From Cepaea nemoralis (Eukaryota > Mollusca > Gastropoda > Stylommatophora > Helicidae), in the NCBI GenBank assembly GCA_014155875.1, contig JACEFZ010027929.1, forward strand, positions 156,130-220,129: 64,000 nucleotides of DNA, given 5' to 3'. A model generated the notes under the pieces. The model had not been told where the DNA came from, ran no database searches, and saw nothing but the letters and a program-made list of their open reading frames with translations. This document shows positions 20,900 through 31,869 of this stretch, piece after piece (positions within the stretch are counted from its first letter, which is position 1; each line of letters opens with the position of its first letter). Both the position numbers and the translations under genes were made by a program.

Positions 20900-21242
20900 T
20901 GGCGTGGGTTATCACGCCTCTCCACAAATTGCGATCTCCGACGGCATGGATGAATTTTTGTGTTAACTCCCTTCCGTGCCATGACACAAGACTGTGAAGA
21001 ATCTTCTCATGCTATCTTCCTCTATCTATCTCACTTTCTTCAAATCTTTCCGGATTTCACATGTTCCAGTATTTGTCTTCTCATAACGTGGCTAAAAAAC
21101 GATGACTGCCTCTTTCTGATGTTTATTATAAGTTGTCTTTGCGACTCAGCTTCCTGTAAAACGTCCTGATTGCCCGTTTTGGCTGCCCAATTAATATTCA
21201 GCATTCTTCCATAAAACCACATCACCAAGGCTTCCATGGCAA
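20900..21242 (-). pseudogene. LINE C-terminal fragment, reverse strand
   Basis: The reverse strand reads MEALVMWFYGRMLNINWAAK, NQDVLQEAESQRQLIINIRK, RQSSFFSHVMRRQILEHVKS, the same architecture as other LINE tails here (W...LNI.W, RQSxFFxHVMRR). Its sequence is different enough from family 1 to be another lineage. The final part (20900-21030) is frameshifted. 21243-21784 holds no recognised feature apart from a weak family-D-like end near 21258-21320. Confidence 0.7.
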
Positions 21243-21784
21243 AATATTTGACTTAAAATTGCCTAGAAAAACAACCCGGGTATGGGGGATGATTGCAATG
21301 TCCTGCAAAAGACATGTAGCATGTTTATAGCTCATGCAATGCTTATATACTAACATGTGTATGCTCGCCGAGTGTACGTAGTTCGTGCACTGTGTTGGAA
21401 TTCTCCCTGTGTGGCCTATTGATTGAGACTGGGTTCAATGAAAATGATTCTAGAAGAACAAGCAAGCAAACCCAAAATACATCTCACATCCTAGCTCACA
21501 GTTCTCTCGTATACATTGAAAATGCTGAGCTGTCCCCGCAATACTTTAGCCCAATGCTTGTCTGAAAATTCACATACAAAACAAAATAAAGACTGTCCCA
21601 GAAACTGTCGCATGCAGACTATTCAAAAATAACCCCATTCATCGCTGTCTCAACTACCAGAGACAGCATTAATGGCAAACACTTCTCCTCCATTCAAAAA
21701 CGCAGTGTGATGTCACGGCACTCATGTCTTCTTGTTTCAGTTTGCAACATTTCTCGTGCTATCCCTTCCTTTGGATGACGAGAG

Positions 21785-23215
21785 CTCTTTAACACTTCTC
21801 CTTCTGTCTTTCATCTTCCCGTGGTGCATGGAACCTGTGTCAAATCAAATCAGGCTCTTTGATACTTCTTCTTCTGTCTTTCATCTCCTCTTGTAGCATG
21901 GATATTCAGTCAAACCAAATTAGGCTCTTTGATACTTCTCCTTCTGTCTTTCATCTCCTCTTGCAGCACGGACCCTCAGTCAAATCAAGCGCTTTGATAC
22001 TTCTCCCTCTGTCTTTCATCTCCCAGTGGAGAATGGAGCCTCAGTCAAATCAAGCTCTTTGATACTTCTCCGTGTGTCTTTCATCTCCTTTTGCAGCACG
22101 GAGTCTCAGTCATATCAAGCTATTTGACACTTCTCCTTCTGTCTTTCATCTCGCAGTGTAGCACGGAGCTTCAGTCAAATCAAACCAAGCTCTTTGATAC
22201 TTCTCCTTTTGCCTTTCATCTCCCTGTGGAGAACGGAGCCTCAGTCAAATCAAGTAAATCTCTTTGATACCTCTCCTTCTGTCATTCATCTCCCAGTTGA
22301 GAACTGGCTGGGTGAGTCTGTGTGTGGGTGGGTGGGGTGGGCATGTGGGAGGGTAGGGTGTGTGTGGCTGGGGGTTTTGTGGGTTGTGTGGGTTGGTGGA
22401 TGGGGAATGTGTATGTGGGTGGATGGGTGGGTGGGTGTGGTGTGTGTGTATGGTTGGGGGATGAGTGTTTGGCTGGGTGGTTGGAGGTGGGTGGGTAGGC
22501 TGGGGGATGGGTGTGTTGTGGGGAGATGTGTGTGGGGGGATGTGTGCTAATAGGGAAGGGTGGGTTTGTGGGTGTTTGGATGGGGTGTGTGTGAGTGAGT
22601 GGGTGTGTGTGTTGGCGTGTGTTAGGGGATATTTGTGGATAAGTGGGGTGTGTAAGGCTGGGCGAGGCTGTGTGTGGGTGGGTGGGGTGGGTGGGTGGGA
22701 GGCTGGGGTGGGTGGGGGTATGTGCGGATGAGGGATGTGTGTGTGTGTTTTATGGGTGTGTGTGGTGTTGGTGGGTGGGTGTGATGGTGGGGGTTGTATG
22801 TAGGTGGATGGGGATGTGTGTGGGTGGGTTTGGGTGTATGTGGGTGGAAAGAGGTTGTGTGGGTGGGTGAGGGATGTGTCTCATAACATTGTAATATGCA
22901 TTGTTTATGTTTACAACATTCAATTGACAATGCATTTTCCTATGTGAATGTATCATGCATTATTGGTGAATGAAAGATGAGTGATTGGAAGGGCCGAATG
23001 TAAGACAGGCCTGCGTGCCCAATTTGTAACCCTTTTAAAATAAAGTTGAACTGAATTGAATTGAATTGAATTGAATTGAATTGAACGGACCCTCAGTCAA
23101 ATTAAACCAAGCACTTTGATACTTCTCATTCTGTCTTTCATCTCCCAGGGGAGCACGGAGCCTCAGTCAAATCAATGCAAGATCTTTGCAGACTTGTTCA
23201 TCAATGGTTGGATTT
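21785..23215. repeat. 65-70-bp tandem repeat, interrupted
   Basis: About ten units of a 65-70-bp repeat (core CTTTGATACTTCTCCTTCTG, then TCTTTCATCTCCCAGTGGAG and CGGAGCCTCAGTCAAATCAA) run from 21785 to 22304 and resume at 23087-23215. The break is the insertion of a retroposon within one unit, at GAGAAC/GGACC. Units differ by substitutions and small indels. Confidence 0.9.
22301..23086 (+). mobile_element. retroposon G, copy a, with GT-rich minisatellite
   Basis: Three parts: about 570 bp of GGTGGGTGTGTG-type minisatellite; a unique 3' body (ATGCATTGTTTATGTTTACA, GGGCCGAATGTAAGACAGGC, CTGCGTGCCCAATTTGTAAC); and an AATAAA signal (23039-23044) followed by GAATT/TTGAA pentamer repeats. GAAC flanks both ends as a possible 4-bp duplication. 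The body recurs at 30500, 31249 (reverse), 37991 (reverse) and 54187. Open frames in the GT part are repeat artefacts. The polyadenylation signal plus short tandem tail indicates RNA-mediated spread, probably by a LINE machinery. Confidence 0.85.
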
Positions 23216-23339
23216 TGCAGCTGCTTTCTTTGGTATGAGGTAGCCAGTCCTATGCAACCCTCCTTAGTCCTACGACATTCATGGCAGTTAATAAAAAGCA
23301 CTATATTTTAGTTATGTTAGGAGAACAAGTATATCCTGT

Positions 23340-23640
23340 TCTTCATGCTGTCTCTCTTTCTCACTTCCCCTCTCTTTCTTTCTTGTTTACTCTTTCCTTT
23401 TCGCTTATTTTCTTTCTTTCACCCGTTCTCTTTCTCTCCTTCTCTATTTTTTTTTCTTCTCTCGTCTCCATCTCTTTCTTTGTATCTCTGTTTCAGTCTG
23501 TTTCTCTCTTGCATTATCTTTCTTTCTCAAGTTCTTTTTTTCGTTATCTTTCTATCAATCTTTCTTCTTCTCATGTATCTTACTTCTTTTCTCGATGTCT
23601 TTCTTCCTAAATCTGTCTTTTTCTTGATCCCTCTCTCACA
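23340..23640. repeat. polypyrimidine tract
   Basis: A degenerate CTTT/TCTC-rich strand over 300 bp. It yields Ser/Phe/Leu frames with no meaning. 23216-23339 shows nothing recognisable. Confidence 0.85.
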
Positions 23641-23687
23641 AACACGCACATTTACAAATGAAGACATCATAATTTCAAATTGATGCC

Positions 23688-23725
23688 AATTGTGTGTGTG
23701 TGTGCGTGCGTGTACGTGTGCGTGT

Positions 23726-23766
<41 letters not shown>

Positions 23767-23782
23767 GATGATGATGATGATC
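23688..23782. repeat. GT microsatellite with GAT tract
   Basis: TG repeats (23691-23764) followed by GATGATGATGAT (23766-23781). Between 23783 and 24050 I see no supported gene. Confidence 0.95.
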
Positions 23783-24051
23783 TTTGCTTTTATATTATTA
23801 TATCTGCAGTCAATGACATCAAATCCGGATGCCAGAAATCTGGACTTGTTGAACATACAAAGGTCGACATCTGGCAGAGTGATGGCATGTGTTGGCAGAA
23901 TTGGCAGCCAAACAACTGATTGGCATAATAACAATATGCGCACGTCATTTAAAATATTTACTGGCTTAAAATTCCTGCCACCGACTTACATGTCGATTGA
24001 CAAGGGTTCAATCCTTTCTCTTTCTTGGATAAATCTGTACTCACCATCCCA

Positions 24052-24365
24052 TCTTATCTTGTTCCCCTTGTACCTTGCGGTGTCGTGGTGAAGCATAACA
24101 AGCGGGAGGGTGTCCGTCTATGGGCTTCATATATCGTGGCTGGCCTCTTCTTTTATGTCTATTTGGTCTGTGCATCATTGCTTGTGCGGCATACTGTTAG
24201 TTTGTCCTAGTTATGGCCAAACCATTTAATTTGCTGTTTTTGTGGTGAAATCAAGCGCTGCTACAACCACCACTTTAGTCCTGATTTCTTCATTTCTGAT
24301 GTTCTCTCTTCTTAACGCACTGAGTATTCTTCTCAGGAATCTCATCCCTGTTGTAGTTTTTCTTT
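24052..24365 (-). pseudogene. LINE family 4 3' fragment, reverse strand
   Basis: Collinear with the better copy at 53660-54186: shared blocks on the forward strand are CTTGTACCTTGYGGTGT, GGTCTGTGCATCATTGC, ATGGCCAAACCATTT and GTCCTGATTTCTTCATTTCTGA. It is the C-terminal domain of a LINE (IRNEEIRTQVKVIAALDFIR-like). Frames are broken. 24366-24689 has no recognised feature. Confidence 0.75.
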
Positions 24366-24689
24366 TGCTTTATTTTATACTCACCAGCCAGTAATTTTGC
24401 AAACCTCCTTCCTGGCAAGCGTATTCCAGGTTTTTGACAGCGGGGATGCTATATTGTGTTGTCGCCTCCATTATCCTTATTATGTTTGTTACTTATCAGA
24501 TTCTGTTGGGTGTATTTATTCTTGTTTTCTTTCCTTCATCTTTAAATATCATAGATTCCAATATTTCCTTATAATTTAATGGTCTATCCTAATTTTATCG
24601 CTACTCTGCGATCTCTTTTGGTTGTAAAAGGGCTCCAGCGATTGGTATGCTGCAAGTTGATTCAAAATTTGGTATTTTATTATTTTATT

Positions 24690-24903
24690 TTTTTGCATAT
24701 CCCTTTCAGGACGTTGCAGTCAACACCAGCATTTTTCAGCTGCTGTTGATGTTCTTGGCTACATTACGCTTAGTAGTTTGCCATTGCTTTCTGAGCGACC
24801 GGCTCGCATACCCCGTAAGTAACCAACGCGACGCCATCCGCTGCCGAATCTCGCGCGGTTGTGTTCCTCGTGTGGATATACGGGATTACGGAGAAAGTCG
24901 CTG
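24690..24903 (-). mobile_element. SINE-like family D, copy 2
   Basis: Reverse orientation: GCATATCC (3' end), AGGACGTTGCAGTCAACACC, AGTAGTTTGCCATTGCTTTC, GCGACCGGCTCGCATACC, then a diverged head. Diverged compared with copies at 49.7-50.2 kb. Confidence 0.7.
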
Positions 24904-25165
24904 TTAACTCTTTCGCCAGGGACACCGGCAAATTGGAATACTTAGGACATATTAAATACCACAACGGGTTGAAGAAAACGGGCATGCGTCCTGGAAGAAA
25001 AGGCAGAGATTGGTCAGCACAGGATATAGACACAGCACATTCATGACGTCTTGGTTAAGAAAATGTACGAGGCAAGAGAACTTTCCATGGATCGATTGTC
25101 CTTTCTGCGGGCCGTGATGTGGGGGACATTCTGCATACGGCCTGCTGCATGATGCTCTCGTTTGT
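24904..25165 (+). pseudogene. LINE family 5 3' fragment
   Basis: The forward frame reads FARDTGKLEYLGHIKYHNGL, KKTGMRPGRKGRDWSAQDID, then (after a frameshift) KKMYEARELSMDRLSFLRAV. This fits the LINE ending pattern LxYxGHIxRHNGLxKT...GRxGR...WxxDI...A..L..DR..FR.AV. It is a 5'-truncated dead copy. Confidence 0.7.
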
Positions 25166-25384
25166 TGAAGGTAGTTGAAGAGACAATAACATATGGTACT
25201 ACAGGATTAGGAATGCACAAGCTTAGATTTAAGTGTGTAATTCCAGAAGGAAATATATATACTCAGCACGTTAAAAATGTTGCATGTAATTCAGGACGAT
25301 CAGGTTCATTATATTCATTATATGGGTAATTTTACTTTCAGTAGTTTGCCTATAGCATTCTAACAGAGAAGTCAACGTTTTTAA

Positions 25385-25462
25385 CAACATCTGACCGGTG
25401 TATGGAATGAACCCGCTGCCTCGCCGTAAGCGCACGGGCATTTTATGTGCGATTGTTTTAAA
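25385..25462 (-). mobile_element. SINE family A head, reverse strand
   Basis: The reverse complement has a B-box-like GGGTTCATTCC, CGGCGAGGCAGC upstream and ACACCGGTCAG downstream, matching the head of SINE A. Only the head survives. Flanks 25166-25384 and 25463-25830 show no other feature. Confidence 0.5.
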
Positions 25463-25827
25463 CCTCACGGCCAAGCTGACCCCTAACCAGCAAGTTACTG
25501 GAAGGATTATTATCTTCGCCTTGCGACATTTGCTTAGTGACACGGAGTCACGAAGTTTTGCCCCGGGTGCCATGATGTCGATGCATTACTAACCATTAAA
25601 TATTAGCGCACAGACGAATATACACGCATCGATAGATCAGTAGATTAAGTGCACGAGCATTTAAAGAAGCAAAATAAAGACATTCATTTATTCAGGAATA
25701 GAACCATATCAGGTCTCTCAAGTTCTTTCTGAAATTATATATTGTCCGATAATGTACAAGACCAAATGTTTGGGAACAATTTTGAAAGAAATTATTTTTT
25801 CATACATTCACCTGCATATGTGAGACA

Positions 25828-25957
<130 letters not shown>

Positions 25958-26070
25958 GCGTGGGCGTTCATGATTCTCCACAGACCTCGGTCTTTGGTTT
26001 TCTGGATCAACTCCGCTGTTGATATTCCTCCATGCCACCGTCTCAATCCATCCAGCATTACAAATGTCAT
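25958..26070 (-). mobile_element. LINE family 3 3' end, reverse strand
   Basis: The reverse strand encodes [20 protein letters not shown] and [14 protein letters not shown], matching the forward copy at 27075-27360 ([19 protein letters not shown]). It abuts the TA microsatellite, which lies at its 3' end and may have grown from it. Confidence 0.8.
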
Positions 26071-26235
26071 GGGCAGTCAAAAAGAGTAATGAGAATGTAC
26101 TGTATAAAGGAAACACACAGAGAACACACTTCCCAGATATTACACACAGAAGCAATCAAGATTCCGTAGATATTTTTAGGAACATGAAAACTTACATATA
26201 CTGTGACAACTGGTAGTATGACCTCAAAAGTGGTA

Positions 26236-26236
26236 G

Positions 26237-26300
<64 letters not shown>

Positions 26301-26490
26301 ACACACACAGAAAGAGAGAGAGATAAAGAGAGGGACAGTCAGAGACAGACAGAAAGACATGGTCAGTGAGAGACAGAGAGACATAGTCAGTGAGGGACAG
26401 AGAACAGACAGGGAGATATACACACACACACACACACACACACTCACACACATATACACAAATAGAGAGAGGGCGAGAGAGAGAGAAGAT
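26236..26490. repeat. CT, GA and CA microsatellites
   Basis: TC repeats (26239-26300), GACA/GAGA-rich sequence (26309-26418), CA repeats (26421-26459) and GA repeats to about 26487. No gene. 26491-26940 has no recognised feature. Confidence 0.95.
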
Positions 26491-26944
26491 ACATGACATG
26501 CGGTGATGTATCATGGCATGCAATGTACGTAGTCACAAATAATGCTGTTGAAGAATAATTTATTCGAATTAACTGGTTTTATGATGAAAATATGTATGTC
26601 TGTTTAAAACTACAGTAAGTAAAACAAACATATAACAGAAACTGTAACAATAGAATAACGCGATAAACAAAGTACAAAACTATTCATAATGGCAATGGTT
26701 CAAATGTGAACATAAATTTACTTATTATTGTCTTCTATTTCTAATCCATGTCACATTTACATCGTGCATTCAATATGTGCTTTCCTAATGACAGATTTGT
26801 ATTCTGAAATAACAACCCACACAGATTCACTTCTTCTTCCCCAGCTTCACTCTGTTACACGGCTCATTGCTGCAGGCACAATTTATTGTCACGGGCCTCT
26901 AACGAACACTAACGAGGAAGATGCAGGCTCCTAGACTTAGATTT

Positions 26945-27362
26945 TAAAGATCTATTCTTAGAATACCATGGATGAGAATGACAAATTGTGATATTCTGCA
27001 AAATCTCAGTATGGAAGACAACTGGTTATGTTCGGTTAATTTGGGTGGCTTTGGAGACTGTTGAATACTGTGAGATTTAACTGAAAGAGGCTAATGAAAC
27101 TAGAACACTATATACAACAATAAGAACGAGACAAACAGCTTTCTTTGGTCGTGTGATGAGAAGAGAGACATTGGAGAACGCCGTGACAAATGGAAAGATC
27201 GAGGGGAAGAGAAGCATAGGCAGACCACGAGATATGAGGCTGGATGGATTGAGACGGTGGCATGGAGGAATATCTTCAGCAGAGTTGATCCAGAAACCAA
27301 AGATCGAGATCTGTGGAGAGACATGAACACCTGCGCCAGCTGGCAGGGCACATGATGACGAT
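26945..27362 (+). pseudogene. LINE family 3 C-terminus
   Basis: The frame reads [60 protein letters not shown] then AELIQKPK before breaking, and ends AGGGCACATGATG. Upstream (26945-27074) is decayed RT C-terminal sequence. Related copies: 25958 (reverse), 29055 and 56800. The 3' end passes into GAT repeats. Confidence 0.8.
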
Positions 27363-27373
27363 GATGATGATGT

Positions 27374-27405
<32 letters not shown>

Positions 27406-27408
27406 ATA
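27353..27408. repeat. GAT microsatellite (LINE tail)
   Basis: About 18 GAT/GTT units directly after the family 3 terminus; best read as the LINE's own short tandem 3' tail, expanded. Confidence 0.9.
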
Positions 27409-27414
27409 TTTAAC

Positions 27415-27560
27415 TGTTAAATATGTGAGCCGGTCGCTGAGACAGCTATGGCAAACTATTGAGCGTAATCTTGACAAGAAGTCAACAATCAGCTGAAAGA
27501 TGCAGGTGTTGACAGCGATGTCCTGTAAAGGATATGCGAACCAAAAAAAAAAAAAAAAGC
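27415..27560 (+). mobile_element. SINE-like family D, copy 3
   Basis: 5'-truncated copy beginning around TGAGCCGGTCGCTGAGA, with GGCAAACTATTGAGCG, TTGACAGCGATGTCCTGTAA and a 3' A17 tail. The pure A tail supports a retroposed, poly-A-tailed transcript. 27561-28007 contains no recognised feature except a GAGA tract near 27899. Confidence 0.8.
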
Positions 27561-28007
27561 TGCAGATGCCTATTGCGCTGTATTATTTGTAAAGCGGACC
27601 TTCACTTACTTACTTACCGATGTCTTGATCTTAAGTAAGTCTGAGCTTTGGAAGGACATGCATCTGTCAGACTGAGGTTGGTGTTCAAACTTGTCTCACT
27701 GCCCGGTATCAAAGTACCATCTCTAAGATCACAGGTACTGTCTGTAAAGGTGATTCTGGATTTACACATATGCGATCATGTAATCAGGTCATGATTCAGC
27801 ACACCGCATATGGACTGGCTAGGATCAGGCCTAGGTTGGTAGTGTGCTCTCCACGGGCTTTAAGGTATTTCATTGCGAACAGACCCTAACCCAATGCCGA
27901 GAGAGAGAGAAATGACCTTTGAACTGTGTCATGTCTCGGAAACTAAATTAATTTTGATCACATCGCACGTGACAATGGATAATAAATGACAGTAAAAAGC
28001 CGGCTCC

Positions 28008-28255
28008 GTGACGATGGCGTTGCGAACGCGATTCGTAATGCCGCTTACCCGCGTTCGAAACACAACTGTGACCGATTTGGCAGCAGACCGTTTCGCGCTG
28101 GTTTTAACGTGTTGGTATGGGAGCCGGTTGTTCTGAAAGCAATGGCAAACTACTGAACGTAAAAACTTGCCAAGCCATCAACAACGGCAGTAAAAATGCT
28201 AGTGTTGACTGCGAACGTCCTGCAAAAGGATATGCAACTTTAAAGAAAAAAAAAA
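28008..28255 (+). mobile_element. SINE-like family D, copy 4
   Basis: Nearly complete: GCGATTCGTAATGCCGCTTA, CGCGTTCGAAACACAACTG, GATTTGGCAGCAGACCG, GCAATGGCAAACTACTGAAC, GTTGACTGCGAACGTCCTGC, then GATATGCAAC and an A-rich tail. 28256-28625 has no recognised feature. Confidence 0.82.
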
Positions 28256-28625
28256 TTAAAAGACAGAGTTGCTGGAAGACGAGGCTAGGGTTGAACAACA
28301 AGAAGGTGGACACAACAAAGTTGTCCCATTACAAATACTACAACTGGGCTGGGAAGTGTTAGGCCTTCACAAATTCTAGGCAATGATATGTGGGGTAGAG
28401 TTGCTAGTTTCCATCCCCGTGTCACTGATTCCCAAACAATTCCCAGAAATTTTGATAATTGCCTGGTACCCATTTCTATGAGGCTGAGTCAACCCCAGAT
28501 ACCCTTATCTTCTGCCCGTTATCCGTTGTGGGTGTATTGACCCTCAGTCAACACACCTCAGCATGTCTAGTGTAGACACAGTACATCAAAGCCACCTTGG
28601 TTTTGAAATTCACTATACAGGAAAA

Positions 28626-28690
28626 CTCATTCATTCATTCATTCATTCATTCATCATTCATCCATTCAGTAGCATGTCATTTGCAGAACT
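28626..28690 (-). mobile_element. tiny LINE family 2 3' end, reverse strand
   Basis: CATT repeats followed by CAGTAGCATGTCATTTGCAG: the reverse complement of the terminus of LINE family 2 (GCAAAGGACATGCTACTGAA plus TGAA tail, as at 50935). Only about 30 bp plus tail was inserted, an extreme 5' truncation, beside a SINE. Confidence 0.65.
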
Positions 28691-28890
28691 GGACTGATTT
28701 TTGCGTGTGGATTAGCTGTCCCTATAATCAGTGTCCCTCGCCATCTGGAGAACACACTCCGACTTGTGAGGTACTTGTAGTCAACATGTTAGTCCAGCTG
28801 GCAGTTATATGTGTTGAACTCGCTACCTCGGCATCGGCGCACTGTAAGGAGCGATAGAGTTTATCCTTTCGACCATGTTGACCTGTAAAG
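28691..28890 (-). mobile_element. SINE family A, reverse strand
   Basis: The reverse complement carries the body (AGCTAATCCACACGCAAAAA) and the head region (GAGGTAGCGAGTTCAAC, B-box-like). The middle is partly lost. Confidence 0.72.
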
Positions 28891-29054
28891 AGAGTACTGC
28901 AATGTTATGTAGGACCAGTTCTTCTGTGAATCTTGGAATGCGAACGAACAAGTTTGGAAGAGTTTGGGCACGGTGCAGATGTGGTTTCAGTGACGTATAT
29001 TGCAAATATCTTGAACGGCCAGAGTAGCTAACAACGATTACCTAGAAGAGGCCA

Positions 29055-29345
29055 ATAAAAGTAGATTATTATATATAACTATCATAAACAGACAACGAAT
29101 GTTCTTTTGTTATCTAAAGAGAAGAGAAGTAGTGGAGACCATCGTAACGGCTGGAAAGATCTTATTTAACAGGTGTAGAGGCAAATCGAGGAAATGGTGC
29201 TTAATGGTCTAAGACAATGCACGCTGGAATATCGTCAAGAGATTTGATCCGGAACGAATATCCTGGACCGTGACCTGTGGCGATACAAGAACGCCTACGC
29301 CATTTGTCAGGGCACATGATAATGATGATGTCTGACTTTCTGAGT
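29055..29345 (+). pseudogene. LINE family 3 3' end, decayed
   Basis: Collinear with 27075-27360 (ATATAACTATCATAAACAGA, GCTGGAAAGATC, then GATACAAGAACGCCTACGCC and AGGGCACATGATAATGATGA). No continuous frame. The terminus ends in the same TGA/GAT tail. Confidence 0.7.
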
Positions 29346-29379
29346 AGTGACATTCCGATGTCTAGTCTTAACAGACAAT

Positions 29380-29426
29380 GGACCCCCCCCCCCCCCCCCC
29401 CCCGATCCCCCCCCCAAAAAAAAAAC
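29380..29426. repeat. poly-C and poly-A runs
   Basis: More than 25 C with two short interruptions, then nine A. Of interest only as a place where assembly length may be wrong. 29427-29668 has no recognised feature. Confidence 0.95.
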
Positions 29427-29668
29427 ATAGCAGCAGGAGGCAGGAGGTATCGAGTTAATGTTTCCCACGGTATAATTCTCTGACAATTGGATATCGCCAT
29501 GAATAAGCCGAAAGGTTATTGCTGATTGAATATCTTTAGGATCACAAAAACATACATTCCAGTAGAAGTTACCTTGGAATGAGTATGTCTAGATGAAGTG
29601 ACTATTTCACAAAAGCCGGACCAAGATGGAAACACTGACCTCTGGATTCGAAAGGTACACAACTAGGG

Positions 29669-30095
29669 CCAGGAAGCGCGGTAGTGCAGCGTCTAGACGC
29701 TCGCGTGCCGGGCCTATGGTATTGTATTCAATCGCTTTCGCATTGGGGCGGATTCAAATTTTAAACATTTACCTAGACTCCCAGGTCGACCCAGCCTAAA
29801 ATGGGTACCAGGAAATCTCCTGAGAAGTTAAGGCGGCCGGCGTGATACAAACGATATCACATACCGAGTGCTGATTGGTTAATATAGGGTGTATTTTTAA
29901 TGGTTGTGCAGTGTTTGAAAATATGCAAGGTCCAAGTTTTGTATTCACCCTCTGTAAAGTTCATACAACATAGTAGGTAAATACAAAACTTAGACCTACA
30001 ATATTTCCAAACATTGCACAGTCATTAAAAATACACATTGTGATAATGTTTAGCTAGCACCATATGCCCATTGCTTATTACAGCTTATAGAAGGG
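29669..30095 (+). mobile_element. SINE family B split by MITE P
   Basis: SINE B head with AGCGCGGTAGTGCAGCGTCT and body CCCAGGTCGACCCAGCC, TGGGTACCAGGAAATCTCC, AAGTTAAGGCGGCCGGCGTG, TGCTGATTGGTTAATA. The MITE occupies 29885-30040 and the SINE end resumes as TAGCTAGCACCATATGCC. The body TCGACC...ATGGGTACCAGGAAA...AAGGCGGCCGG defines this family. Confidence 0.82.
29883..30040. mobile_element. palindromic MITE P, copy 2
   Basis: Element 29885-30040 (156 bp), left flank TA, right flank eroded to TG. Ends TAGGGTG...CACATTG; the same loop (CCTCTGTAAAGTTCAT, CAACATA). Inserted near the 3' end of SINE B, hence younger than that SINE. Confidence 0.82.
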
Positions 30096-30164
30096 TTATT
30101 TACTCACTGAGTTACTTACAAGTACTTCCGGTTTTCATGTGTTGTTTTTTAAACTTCGCCTTGT

Positions 30165-30310
30165 TTGGCAGGTCAACCCAACCAAACACAGGTATTAGAA
30201 AATGACCTGGGAAATAAAACCGACCGTCTTAATATTGACCACATACACTTTTGAGTGTGCATATTGGTCTATAAAATATTGGGCATTCACTATATATCCA
30301 ATATACTTCT
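30165..30310 (+). mobile_element. SINE family B fragment
   Basis: Diverged body and tail: GGTCAACCCAACCAAACAC, GTATTAGAAAATGACCTGGG, ATATTGACCACATACAC, then CATATTGGTCTATAAAAT. The head is missing. Confidence 0.55.
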
Positions 30311-30499
30311 AGGAATCTGAAAGAGTCCTTTACGTGTGACTTTTTTAGCCTATACCCAATGTCTCAAAAGACAACTAGCCAATAAACATTCCCATATGTA
30401 TGGCACTTTACACCTTCCTTAGTAGGTATTTATAATGCTCATGTTAAACATTGCCTCAGTGAGTCATGTATTGTTGATTATTGTTCATGCGTATTAATG

Positions 30500-30660
30500 C
30501 TTATTGTTCTTTTGTTGCCTAAGATTAGCTTCATATGTGATGTTGAATGAAAGAATGCATGAGAGGAAATAGAGAAGAAGGGCAGAATGTCAGACGGGCC
30601 TGCGAGCCCAATTCTTAACCCTTTGAAAATAAAGATTGTTCGTTCGTTCGTACGTCTCAA
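30500..30660 (+). mobile_element. retroposon G, copy e, without minisatellite
   Basis: Only the 3' body: GAATGTCAGACGGGCCTGCG, AGCCCAATTCTTAACCC, AATAAA (30628-30633) and a tail of TTCG repeats. No GT-rich part, so the copy is 5'-truncated. 30311-30499 and 30661-31020 show no recognised feature. Confidence 0.75.
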
Positions 30661-31113
30661 GGTGGGTACAATTATACTCTACTATCACTTTACATGGCTT
30701 GGGTGTTGACCCACTCTCATAATATGTGGCCTATGAAATCCTCAGGTAGTTACCAGGTCGTTGTGTCACTGGCCATATTACCAACTGATAGCAGTTTAGT
30801 GAAGACCATGTACTTCTATTGTCAAAATTCCCCCTCCCTCCAACTTTGTCACGATGGCATAACAACCGGGTGCTGATCCTTCATATTGTTTTAATTATGT
30901 GTAACTAGGATTAGAAGATTAAGTGTACATTCATTCACAGGTTACACAAGAAATAAGTCCAGTTTTCACTTAATTTCTAGAGATGCTCATGTTTGGATAT
31001 CACTGAGCCACATTCTCTATAATGATTTTCTGCCCCCGGCATAGTTGGCTCTCAGCACAATATGTGAAATGTCAGAGTGTGGCTAGCATTTTACTCATCT
31101 CAATCCGTGAAAC

Positions 31114-31116
<3 letters not shown>

Positions 31117-31203
<87 letters not shown>

Positions 31204-31228
31204 AAAAGAGAGAGAGAGAGAGAACGAA
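31117..31228. repeat. AG microsatellite, left of retroposon G
   Basis: About 110 bp of AG with one AGCAAAAGAG interruption. A second AG tract (31811-31865) lies on the other side of the retroposon, so the insertion probably hit an existing AG tract. Confidence 0.95.
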
Positions 31229-31806
31229 CGAACGAACGAACTAACTAACCTTATTTTAAAAGGATAACAAATTGGGCACGCAGGCCCGTCTTACATTCGG
31301 CCCTTTCGATCACCCATCTATCATTCATCAAATGTCCATGTTACATTTACATAGGGGGGGGGGGGACATTGTCAGATTGATTTTGTAAGCATAAACAAAG
31401 CATATTACGCATGGTACATTCACATGGGGAAAAACAAAAACATTGTCAAATGAAAGTTGTTAACATAAACAGTGCATATTGCAATGTTGTGAGACACATC
31501 CCCCATCCAACCTCACACCCCGCAGCCACCCACACATCCCTCAGCCACCCACATATCCCCCACCCACTACACCCTCCACCCACCCACACATACCTCCACT
31601 CACTCACACAGGCTCAGACAAATATACATGCCGCCACCCACCCACCGATCCCCCCACCCACACATACATCCCCCACCCATCCCATAACCGACACGCACAC
31701 ACCCACCCACATATTCTCCACCACCCACACACCCGCAACCACCCAGCAAAACACACATCACAAAACAACACACACATACCCCCGTCAACCCACACATCCC
31801 GCACCT
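31229..31806 (-). mobile_element. retroposon G, copy b, reverse strand
   Basis: Reverse orientation: tail AACGAACGAACGAACTAAC, body with CACGCAGGCCCGTCTTACAT and CATTCGGCCC, TTGTTAACATAAACAGTGCA, then about 310 bp of CCCACCCACACA minisatellite (GT-rich in the element's own orientation). It lies between two AG tracts. A short G-run (31353-31362) interrupts the body. Confidence 0.82.
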
Positions 31807-31808
31807 AG

Positions 31809-31869
<61 letters not shown>

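Noticed and set aside
22194..22870. Gly/Trp/Val-rich proteins (also 54.3-55.9 kb)
   Set aside because: Artefacts of the GT-rich minisatellite of retroposon G.
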